Shown here in pieces: positions 7,764 through 16,940 of a stretch of 21,835 nucleotides of DNA. Numbering within the stretch: position 1 is the stretch's first letter; each line of letters starts with the position of its first letter. The position numbers and the translations under genes were made by a program. This DNA comes from Podochytrium sp. JEL0797 (Eukaryota; Chytridiomycota; Chytridiomycetes; Chytridiales; Chytriomycetaceae): the NCBI GenBank assembly GCA_027596195.1, contig JADGJG010000382.1:1-21835 (forward strand), read 5' to 3'. The notes beneath the pieces are model-generated. The model was not told where the DNA came from and made no database searches. It saw only the letters and a list, made by a program, of their open reading frames with translations.

Positions 7764-7850
7764 GAGTAAAGGTTGGAGGACCCTCTATACGTGAGTGTGA
7801 TGCACTAAAAAGGATTATTATATAAAAAAAGGAAAGCTAAATACACCCCA

Positions 7851-10800
7851 TCAACGCTGCTTATCCCGATTCAGCGCAACAAGCAACCCAAACGCAATCG
7901 CCCTCATGCCTAACCCGAGTCCAAAACACATGGCGTAGTCAAACGCGACCTGATCCAGACTCCATCCAAACATGTCCGCCGTCATTTTCACGTCGTATTG
8001 GTCTTGATATAGCATCACGGAGCTCGCGTCTGCGTATACCAAAAACCGAGTCAGCTCAAAAAAACTCGCTAAATAAATAAATTTACTTACACATGGCTTC
8101 CGCAGCCCACTTATTAAAACTCATCTCCATCACCCAACTCATCCCCCACTGCTCGGCCTGCGCAAGACTCGGCCCGTACCCGCAAAACACACTCGCAAAC
8201 AGACACATGACCACCGCCAACAGCGACGCGTTCTCGCGCCTTACAAGCATGCTAATGATGCATGACATGCCATATACACCCCAGTACTGCAGCAACACGA
8301 TCGTGTATTGCGTATACGGCGAGATGATGGGTTTGGCGAGAAACATGTATACTGCTGTGAAGTGGAGGGACATGATGACAATTCGATAGAATGTGGAGAT
8401 GGTCTTTCCCTAGAGTTGTTTGCAGATATCAAGACCGAGAACCCAAAAAATTTGGCTAGCAAACTCACCAGAAAGTACGCAAATCGGCTATGCCCACAAG
8501 CCGCTTCTCGCCAATAAACCGTCTTTTCCTCACCAAACACTTTGACAGCCGCAGGAGCACTCGCCAGCGCAACAGCCAGCCCGACCAAGAAGCAATACAA
8601 CGAAATAATGTCGGTTGGCTTGGGAGAAACGGCCGCATAAACCCCAATATATGCGCTGCTGTAGAGCTCCTTGAAAATTCCACCTTGTGTTGAAATGCCT
8701 GTAGGAAAATGCTATTCAGCACGACCTCGCGCACACAGCAAAAACAACTACTCACCCATCAACGCCCCCGCCACAACCGCCACAACAATCTCCATCACAA
8801 ACGCACTCACAGACCTCGACTGCTGCACCAAACTGCGTTGATGGCAATACCACAACTGCTTCCAAAACCCGGCCCCTCGACTCTCCACCACAATCGGCAC
8901 AATGCGATGAAACTCGCGGTTCTCCTTCCACGCACGTTGCTTCTGTTTCTCTTTCACCGAATCGCGCAAGGGATCTCGGCGCTGCTGGCTCCCTTCACCG
9001 TCGCTCAACTCGTCCGATTCGGAATCGATCCCATGTGCGCTGGGCTGCGTGGGTCGCGCCATGGAATACCCGACCGAATTGTGGTAATTCTTGATGGACT
9101 GGAACAACAGCGGAGCCGCCACCAACGTGCTGAAGCTCGACCTCGACTGACTTTGGATCCCATCGTCCTCCGAATCGCTCGCATACATGCTGACCCTCCC
9201 GTTCCGTCTCATTGGCAACAACGGAATGTCGGCTTGCTCCATCACCGAATTCCGCCAAGAATCAATCGGATTCGTAACACTCTCGCGCTTGAGAGCCGCT
9301 GCAGCCGCCATCGACACACTCTTGTTGAAGAACGTATTCATCGGCGTCTCCAAAGCCGCATACTTGTGAAGCGTGCTCGAATCCAACCCCGTCGGACTCA
9401 ACCGCCTCACGCGCGCCACTTGCTGTACCATCAGCGGCGGCTGCTTCCCGTCCCCAGTCCCCAACAACCGCACCGTGTCAATCGGATTCCCCCATTCATT
9501 CCCCCACTGCACATCCCAATTCCCATCGTCAGGATCCTCCCGCTCCTCTGCCTCATTGATCCGAAATGCAGACGCCCCCGTAGAAAACACCCCATGTCCA
9601 AAACACGGCGTCACAGCCACCCCCGGCGGCGCAACCGCAACCCGCTTGACTCCACCTCTCCCCCTTCCACTCCCACTCCCGCTCCCACTCCCTCCTTCCG
9701 TCGCATCACTCCCACCACCCCCTTTCCGACCCATAGCCGCCCTCTTCTGCTCCTTCACCCCCTTCACAAACGCCCTCCTCAACCCTCGATCCTCCCACAA
9801 CTCCACCACCTGCCGACTCCCCAACACCCCAGCAACCCGATTAACCCCTTTCCCAGCCAAAATATCCATCGCAACATCACTCCCATTCGCAGCCTCCCCA
9901 AACTCAAACCCAAGCGCTTCAAAGTACGGCTGGATCGAACCCACAGGGCCCATGAACGCCACTCGGCCACCGGGAGCAATCAGAATCACGTCGTGGAATT
10001 TGCGAAAGATTTCGACCCGCGGTTGGTGGATCACGGCAATGATGGTAAGTCCGAGGGTCGACATGGAGTGCAGGAGGTCTGTGACGTCGAGGGCGGAGGT
10101 GCTGTCGAGGCCGGAGGTGGGTTCGTCGAGGAAGATGGTGAGGGGGGCTGTTTGGTGTTTTGTAATTACAGATTCGGACCACTGGATGGACGGGCTTCGG
10201 ACAAATAAAAAATTCGTACCCGCAGCAAGCTCCATTCCGATATTTACACGTTTTCGCTGGCCACCAGAGATTCCACGCGCGTTTTCGTCCCCAATAATGG
10301 AGTTGGCAATATGACTGAGCCTGGAAGAGTCGATCGAAATTTTAGCCCACGCGTAAAGCAACAGAATGAAAAATGACAACGCACTTCAAAGTCTCCAAAA
10401 TGTTGTCCACGTGATTTTGAATCTGCTTGTCACTCCAAGATCTGGGAAGGCGCACTCTCGCAGAATGGAGAATGTTTTCTCGCACCTGGTTGTGGCCGAA
10501 TCATGAGCATATGGTTCGGTCTTGACGATAATGAAGCAGTATTTCAACTGACCGTCAGTTCTTTGAGCATCACGTCTTCTTGCGGAACGTAACCAATGAT
10601 TTTTCGATACAAGTGAACTTCGGATTCTTGACCGTTGATGAGAGTCTTGCCGCCCGTTTTGTCCACTTTGCCCATCAATACGTTCATGAAAGTCGTTTCT
10701 GGTATGCAAACGCGATGAGTTGTCGAAATACAAATGAAACTGAAGACTCAACTGCCTGCCCCACTCGGCCCCAAAATGGCGGTCATCCTCCCCTCGCGAA

Positions 10801-11728
10801 TGCGTCCAGTAACACCACTCAAAACCTTCCTCCCATTCTTCAACTCCAACTCCAACTTGTCAAACTGGAAATTCATGCGGACCTGGCTGTTTCTCGGAAA
10901 CGCGTCGCGAAAGGTCTTGGCCAAGACGGTCAAATCATGACGCAGAGTTTCCCTCGAAATTTCCTCGTCCGGAATAATATGCATCATCATGTCCTCGTCG
11001 TCGTCAGCAATAAATAGACTGTCTCGTTGGTGGCGCGGCGACGGCATGTTTGCCATGGTCTGACTCAGGAGACGTAAGCGGGTCTTGGCAGCAACGCCAA
11101 AGATTTTTGCAGCGAAAGCATCGAGGGCTGCGCTCCACGCGTTCCATCGCTCGCGTAAGGCATGGATGGATCTTTTGGGTGGACCGGCGTTTCGTTTCGG
11201 ACGAGCCACGGACTTCCCGATCCAAAACAGCAGCACCAGGGCGGCATCCAGCACTGCCACGATGACTAAAAACAGGTACACTGTCTGGTAGATGGAGGCC
11301 TTTGGACAGCTGGCCATCAACGTGCATTTGCGCGGAACCACGGTGCCTGTTGGGCAATAGAAGCCCTCGGGACACTTGAGCATGGTGGCGTGGTCTGGGC
11401 AGAAATGGCCTGGCTTGCAGATGATGGGCTCATAGAGACCCTGGGCGGCGCATGGCAGGCCGGCCAGGCGGTACTTTGCGCAGGTGGGGCAGGGTGGACA
11501 CGCCACGGGGAGCGTCGAGACATCGCTGGCGTTGAGGTACGGGCAGAAGAAGCCAGGTGCGCAAGCAAGGGTGTGTGTCGGGTCTAGGGCCGTGCCAAGC
11601 GCAAGGTCGGGCGCAATGAAGCAGCCAAAGCCAGCGCCAGGAGGAGTGCCGCTGGTGCTGGCGAAGGCGAGTGTCGGGTCGCTGCTGTTGATGGCCGCGT
11701 ATTGGGGAAGCAGGGTGCCGCCGCCCAT
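7851..11728 (-). CDS. ABCG-family transporter with Cys-rich N terminus (ADP1-like), copy 1
   Basis: This is an ABCG half-transporter, NBD before membrane domain, resembling fungal ADP1 and plant ABCG24/28; it probably exports a lipid-like or other hydrophobic substrate, identity unknown. Eight exons join in phase: 11728-10753, 10698-10553, 10485-10385, 10320-10220, 10147-8756, 8698-8469, 8409-8091, 8029-7851, giving 1147 aa. A Cys-rich region at about 36-141 carries CP.G.(F/Y)CP motifs, followed by a first membrane helix at 148-172. NBD: Walker A GPSGAGKT ending near 327, signature SGGQR at 426-430, Walker B IFLDEP at 446-451, and His482. A Gly/Ser-rich linker of about 260 residues includes a GSGSGS run, then the ABC2-type membrane domain with FGEEKTVYWREAACGHSR and a final NRDKQR. 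No signal peptide is visible. An upstream in-frame ATG at 11788 would add 20 polar residues; MGGG matches copy 2, so I prefer it. Confidence 0.9.
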
Positions 11729-11842
11729 CGTCTTTTGGTTATGATTTTGTGTTGATTTTGAATGCTTGGGCAACCGCTGTGCCACCATCCATTACAAAAA
11801 ATAAAATAAAATAAAAATACATGTATTCAAAATGCCAGTAAA
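11729..11842. promoter_or_regulatory. 114-base gap between the tandem ABCG genes
   Basis: It must hold the 3' end of copy 2 and the promoter of copy 1. On the plus strand it contains an (AAAAT)n run at about 11796-11817, read as a T-rich tract upstream of the copy 1 start. No TATA box or polyadenylation signal stands out on the coding strand. Confidence 0.5.
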
Positions 11843-14800
11843 TCAACGCTGCTTGTCCCGGTTCAACGTCACCATCAACACAAACCCTATCACTCGCATC
11901 ACAATCCCCAGCATCACACACATGAACAAATCCAACGTGAGCTGATTCAGCGAATATCCCCAGATGCTGGCCATGAGCTCAATATCAAGCTTGTTCTTGT
12001 ACACAAGGATCGATGCAGTGTCTGCCAATGAAATAATATATCAGAAACCCGAAAGAGAAATTCCAACGAGAAAAAAAACTCACAACTCGCTTCGGCTGCC
12101 CACTTGTTGAAACTGAGCTCAAACAAAAACATGTATCCAGACTTGGTCGCCTGTGCCAAACTCGGTCCATATCCACAGAAAATGGACGCAAACAGCGAAA
12201 TTACCACCGCCAACAGAGACGCGTTCTCGCGGCGAACAACCACAGACACAATGCACGAGATGCCATACACTCCCCAGAACTGGAACAACACCAAAGCATA
12301 TTGCATGTACGGGTCCAAAACAGGCTTGGCAAGGAGCATGTAGAGACCCGTAAAGTGGAGGGACGTCAACACGAGACGGTACACGGTCGCCAAGTTTTTA
12401 CCCTGCCAATACGAAAAAAGATCAAATCAGCAAACATAACCAAGAGAGTAAAAAAGAGGACTCACAATAAAGTACGCAAGACGGTTGTGTCCAGACGCAG
12501 CCTCTCTCCAAAACACAGGCTTTTCCTCCCCAAATACCTTCACCCCGGCTGGAGCCCCCGCAAGCGCAACCGCAATCCCAATCAGCAGCCCATATAGCGC
12601 CAACAAGTCCAACGGAGCCGGAGACAAGAGCACGTAAATGCCCCAGTAAATCCCATTCATCAACTCCTTCACCTTCCCAATCGTCGACACACCCATCAAC
12701 ATGCCCGCAAACATGGCCACAAAAATCTCCAACGCCAACGCCCCAACCTGACGACTCTGCTGCACCAAACTGCGGTTGTGACAAAACAGCACCTGCCTCA
12801 CAAAAGTCGCCCCACGCTCCTTCACCACCTCCGGAACAACCATATGGAAATCCTGCTCCAGCCTCAAATCCTCCTGACTCACCACCGAAGGCGACCGATT
12901 GCGTCCACCACTCGATTTCCTCATCGACCGCACCGATCGCGCCAACGTCGCAGACCGCGGCAACGTATTCCCATTCTGTGACCTCCCAAGCGTCACCACC
13001 CCACGCTGCGAATTCGACTGACTCATATTCCGTTCCGACAAGTGCAAATTCCCAGACCCCGCCAACGTATGCGCACCCGTGGTCGGCGCTTCCGACACGT
13101 GACGAGAATGCACGGCATTGGTGGCAACAATATCGTCCGCCATCACAAACCCTCCACTCTGCCGATGCTGACTGAGCCGTCCACGGCTCAACCCACGGTC
13201 CATGGGGATCGGCACGTCGTCGTCATACGATTCAGCAGAAACAGGAGGCATGGGGTCGTCGCGGGGTGGACTCGACGTCAACGCATTGGACCGCGCGTGG
13301 GTGGGTGTCGCCATGCGGTCGTCTTGCATGTTTCCAAGCCATTGCTCCACCTTGACCACAGAAGCGGGACGAGAGTGTTGCGGGATCGGTCCTTGGTTGT
13401 AGCAGTCGTCGTCGAAAAAGTCGTCTTCGGGGGGTGGATGGCTGAAAAATGCGGGCGGCTCGCTGTAGATGTCGCGCGAGTGACGGTCTTCCCAAATCTC
13501 CACCAACTGGTCCGGAGTCAGCGTAAACGAGTGGTTGACTCCCTTGCCGGCCAAAATGTCCATGAGGGTGTCGGACGCATTGGCCATGGGTTCAAACTCA
13601 AACCCAAGAATCTCAAAGTACTGCTTGGCCAACGCCGTGGGTCCAAGGTACGCCACACGACCCCCGGGTGCAATCATTAGCACGTCGTCAAACTTGCGAA
13701 AGATTTCAATCCGCGGTTGATGAATCACAGCCACAATCGTGAGTCCAAGTGCAGCCACAGAGTGCAAAATACTGGCCACATCGAGAGACGAGGTCGCGTC
13801 GAGTCCTGAGGTGGGTTCGTCCAAAAAGATGGCAAGCGGGGCTGCGGCGAGTTCCATGGCAATGTTGACGCGCTTGCGTTGGCCACCAGAGATGCCACGC
13901 GTGTTTTCGTCACCGATGCAGCTGTTGGCCACGTGCGAAAGGTTCAAGGCTCGGAGGACGTTATCGACGTGGTTGTTGATCTGGGTCGAGCCCCAGCTGC
14001 GGGGCAAACGAACGCGAGCCGAGTGGAGAACATTTTCGCGAACCTTTGTGAGCAACCTTTAGCAACATGAAAGTGCATAAAGAAACACACACACTCGTAA
14101 CTCACCGTGAGATCGTTGATCATGATATCCTCCTGTGGGACGTAACCGACAATCTTGCGGTACAAGTGCGTCTCGGCCCTTTGTCCATTGATGAAAAGCT
14201 CGCCACCAGTTCTCGAAACCTTGCCCATCAAGACATTCATGAAAGTAGTTTCTAAAAAAATGGGTTCAGCAACGTGTATTTGAAAAGCGACCCAACAAAA
14301 CAAAAAAACAACTCACTTCCAGCCCCAGAAGGCCCAATAATCGCCGTCATACGCTTGGACCGAATCTCCCCCGTAACCCCTTGCAAGATCGTCTTGCCCG
14401 TCTTCAACTGCAACGACAAACTCTCAAACCGGAAATTCATGCGCAACTCGCGGTTTCGAAAACTCTCCTTGAACGCATTCACGAGCAAATCCATCCCTTG
14501 GTCCGCCATCTCTTCGTGATTCATCACTTCCCCGGGCGTGTCGAATCCGCCACCACTCTCAGCATCTTTGGCACGCTGTGCCGCCGCCGCAGCCGCCAAC
14601 TCGAGCGCCTTGCCCGGTCCGGCAAAGAGGGTTCCCAAGAAACCACCTCCGCTCGACTTGGAAAACGACAGTTTGCCGAGATGGCCTTGACGGTATTTGA
14701 AGACGATAATCATGACGGCAATGAGAACGTCAAACACGGCCATGAAGATGAAGAAGCCGTACACGAGTTGCGAGATGGAGCCGGCGGGACAGGAGGCGAA

Positions 14801-15414
14801 CCATGTACATTGGTGAGGGGTGACGGTTCCGGTAGGGCAGTAGTAACCTTTGGGGCATTCGAGGCTGGGAAACATGTCAACAGTGGATCCCAAAAAAAAA
14901 CTCGCATAAACTGAAAGGCACAAACATGGTATGGAAGTCCGGGCAATAGTATCCAGGCTTGCAGAGAATCGGCTCAAATTTGCCTTGGGCCTGTGATGCG
15001 AGAGGGAAAAAGGGGTGAGCCAAGCGTTCGAAATGAGTCCGACATCAAGCGCATTACCGAACACGGACGAGATTCCAAGCGATACGTCATGCATCCAGGG
15101 CTCGGGGGACAATACACAGGCAGAGTAGTGGGATCCGATTGGTTCAAGTAAGGGCAATACCATCTGTCAACGAGGTTTAGGTTCGAACTTGGTCCCCCAA
15201 CGAAACCCGCCAAAAATTCAAAATCAAGAACATACCCAGGGTCACACGTAAGAACGTGGTTCGGGTCCAATCCGATTCCATACGCAAAGTTGGGGGCGAT
15301 ATAGCATCCCTTTCCTGCCCCAGCGGGCATGTCTCCGGTGCTGATGGAGAAGTTGAGGGTCGGGTCATTCTCGGAGCCGGACGGCGGGTCTGGGTAGTTT
15401 CTTCCTCCGCCCAT
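11843..15414 (-). CDS. ABCG-family transporter with Cys-rich N terminus (ADP1-like), copy 2
   Basis: This is a tandem paralog of the downstream ABCG gene with the same architecture. Eight exons join in phase: 15414-15236, 15163-15058, 14990-14926, 14864-14317, 14251-14106, 14043-12466, 12402-12084, 12021-11843, giving 1039 aa. The Cys-rich N terminus has CPKGYYCPTG and a first helix near 149-172. NBD: GPSGAGKTT at about 294-302, signature ISGGQRKRV at 399-407, IFLDEP at 420-425, His456. The linker is Ser/Arg-rich rather than Gly-rich. The C terminus has FGEEKPVFWREAASGHNR and ends in NRDKQR like its twin. An ATG at 15435 would add MARDRIK; the MGGG start is shared with copy 1. It diverges from the orphan membrane-protein gene. 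The substrate is unknown, and whether the two pair as heterodimer halves cannot be seen. Confidence 0.9.
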
Positions 15415-15435
15415 TTTGATTCGATCTCTAGCCAT

Positions 15436-15603
15436 AAGCGAGTGTCAATACCAGCGCGAGTGTTTGAGAGAGTCTCGATTTGCAGGTACCTGTTTGGTGG
15501 CAAGTTTTCAGACCCACTAAGGATTGCTTGCGCGTTTTATCGAATTTTTCCCCCCATCCCGCCGCGTTTTCCCCTCGGCATTGACCAGGGGGTCGTCCCG
15601 CCC
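15436..15603. promoter_or_regulatory. 168-base divergent region between ABCG copy 2 and the orphan membrane-protein gene
   Basis: No coding exon is evident. A C-rich tract (ttttcccccc) lies near 15545-15555 and short TCGA-containing words are present. The region presumably carries both promoters; no TATA box is clear. Confidence 0.45.
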
Positions 15604-16671
15604 ATGAATTCGGAATCAAGTGAGATGACAAATTCTAGTGGGCAACGCTTTGATCTCAATGTCGTAATGTCGCATCGAAAGTTGCAATTTCGAAAGTCGA
15701 ACCAGTCGCGTCGAAAACTCCGTCGAAAAAATAAACCACCCAAAAACATGCAGTCGAGAGCCAGAACGTTTGAAGCGACGCCTACGCTTATTGACACCGA
15801 GGATCCTGCAGTAGCGAGCTCGATTCAGTTGGAGGGCTCTCCAGATCCTCTTGCTTCGCCGACTCCAACGTCATTCGCAGACGCAACAGCACCTACTCCA
15901 ACAGTACTACTGCAGCCATCTTCAATTATTCTGGGGACTCAAGAAAGTTTCCTGTCGACGTTTGATGTGGGCCCCACTTTCGAGTCCGTCGTCGAAACGA
16001 CCGCTCAAGCCCCATCAACCACGCACATTCTTTCAACATCCATCACCATGATGCCAATACCCGCGACTCTCACGATCAAGACATCTAAATCCGCTTCCTC
16101 TGCATCAGCGTTAACCTTTTCCATGGCAACCCCATATTTGCCTGGCCCTGATGCGACACCTTCCCCTTCAACTTCGATTGACGCGATTCCCGACTCGACA
16201 CCCCCTGCAAGTTCATCACAAGTTCTCGAAATCTTTGCTATTACGTTCGTCGTTGTTTGGCTGCTCTCATTGAGTGCGTGGCTCGTGATCAAGCGACGAT
16301 TCCTCAAACACGGCAACATCTCTTGCGCAAACGCAGCCGAGAACGGGCTCAACAAACCAACCAACAAACCAACCCCCACTCCTGTATCCCCCCAACCCAC
16401 TTCTCTTCTCCCTCAACCCGATCGGGTGGCGGCCCAATTTCTTGCCGACGCGACGGCCTTCTTCCCGACCTTGAATTCGCAGGAACGTCGCGAAATGGAC
16501 CACCACAACACGCATATTCGTGACGCGTGTGTGTTGATGGTGCGAAACCTCGGGGCAGATAATTTGCCGCATGGGATGATGGTGGGAGGGAATGTGCATT
16601 CTGTTCACGCGATCCTGGCACAAGCGGCGGTATGCAACCGGTATGGGGTGCCGAGAAACGCGAGGGGATGA
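15604..16671 (+). CDS. Orphan Ser/Thr/Pro-rich single-pass membrane protein
   Basis: I do not recognise this protein (355 aa from the ATG at 15604). Residues 15-60 are very basic (RKSNQSRRKLRRKNKPPK). About 60-205 is Ser/Thr/Pro/Ala-rich, typical of an O-glycosylated extracellular stalk. One strong membrane helix lies near 207-230 (IFAITFVVVWLLSLSAWLVI), immediately followed by KRRFLKH, a positive-inside signal, leaving a cytosolic tail of about 125 residues. The layout recalls fungal cell-surface sensors of the Mid2/Msb2 kind, but no cysteine-rich head or signal peptide is seen, so that is only analogy. The frame stays open upstream to 15256, overlapping the antisense ABCG exon; that part is taken as a shadow. 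An unseen upstream exon could supply a signal peptide. Confidence 0.55.
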   Translation: MNSESSEMTNSSGQRFDLNVVMSHRKLQFRKSNQSRRKLRRKNKPPKNMQSRARTFEATPTLIDTEDPAVASSIQLEGSPDPLASPTPTSFADATAPTPTVLLQPSSIILGTQESFLSTFDVGPTFESVVETTAQAPSTTHILSTSITMMPIPATLTIKTSKSASSASALTFSMATPYLPGPDATPSPSTSIDAIPDSTPPASSSQVLEIFAITFVVVWLLSLSAWLVIKRRFLKHGNISCANAAENGLNKPTNKPTPTPVSPQPTSLLPQPDRVAAQFLADATAFFPTLNSQERREMDHHNTHIRDACVLMVRNLGADNLPHGMMVGGNVHSVHAILAQAAVCNRYGVPRNARG

Positions 16672-16940
16672 ACAGTTATTTGTTTGGTTTTCTTTCTGTT
16701 GGTTTCTGCAACAAGCATTTCTTCATTCTTTGTTTTTATCATCAATCCGTGAGTTTGTGTCTTTTTTCGACCCTCCCTTCGTGTGCGACCCTAGGATATC
16801 CGCTATCCGCATTCATGCGGATGCAGAGATGCGATCGCTTGGATCGCATTCGTGTGGAGACCGCTGTGGGCGATTCGCATTTCGACATCTCCCCGATACG
16901 AACTCACACTCACCGCAGATCCGGTATCTCACATCACAAC
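16672..16940 (+). promoter_or_regulatory. 269-base upstream region of the SAPS gene
   Basis: It lies between the orphan membrane-protein stop and the SAPS start. It opens with T-rich sequence (tttgttttt), then holds a cluster of three palindromic elements at 16794-16849 and more GATTCGCATTTCGAC-like words. It should contain the membrane-protein gene's 3' end and the SAPS promoter. Confidence 0.5.
16794..16849. repeat. Cluster of three palindromic elements upstream of the SAPS gene
   Basis: In order: GGATATCC (16794-16801), ATCCGCAT-TC-ATGCGGAT (16805-16822) and ATGCGATC-gcttg-GATCGCAT (16829-16849). The stems are perfect and share the words ATCCGCAT/GATCGCAT. They lie 90-150 bases before the start codon, a sensible place for dimeric factor sites. 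Confidence 0.7.

Larger units (their letters stand above)
6889..7850. other. 962-base convergent intergenic region with no recognisable gene
   Basis: The PPR-like gene ends at its left edge and the first ABCG gene at its right edge. Only short frames (60-100 codons) of unconvincing composition occur. Contents that can be named: a possible AATAAA at 7129-7134, two inverted repeats (7220-7241, 7354-7386), many TCGA/ATTCG words, and a TCA-repeat tract at 7741-7763. No tRNA cloverleaf or spliceosomal RNA signature was found by eye. Other intergenic gaps here are 22-269 bases, so this one could hide a non-coding RNA or a decayed gene. Confidence 0.6.

Noticed and set aside
8709..10208. 499-codon open frame on the plus strand opposite ABCG copy 1, and another at 9373-10314.
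   Set aside because: Translations are His/Pro/Arg-rich mirror images of the ABCG coding strand, which has full NBD and membrane motifs and consistent introns.
10740..10760. A GC-AG intron at the Walker A codon of ABCG copy 1 (donor gcagtt).
   Set aside because: Shifting the junction by three bases gives a GT donor (gttgag), restores GAG|KT in phase and matches the intron of copy 2.
15256..15603. N-terminal extension of the orphan membrane protein upstream of 15604.
   Set aside because: It lies antisense to the first exon of ABCG copy 2 and its promoter, and shows no signal peptide or distinct composition.
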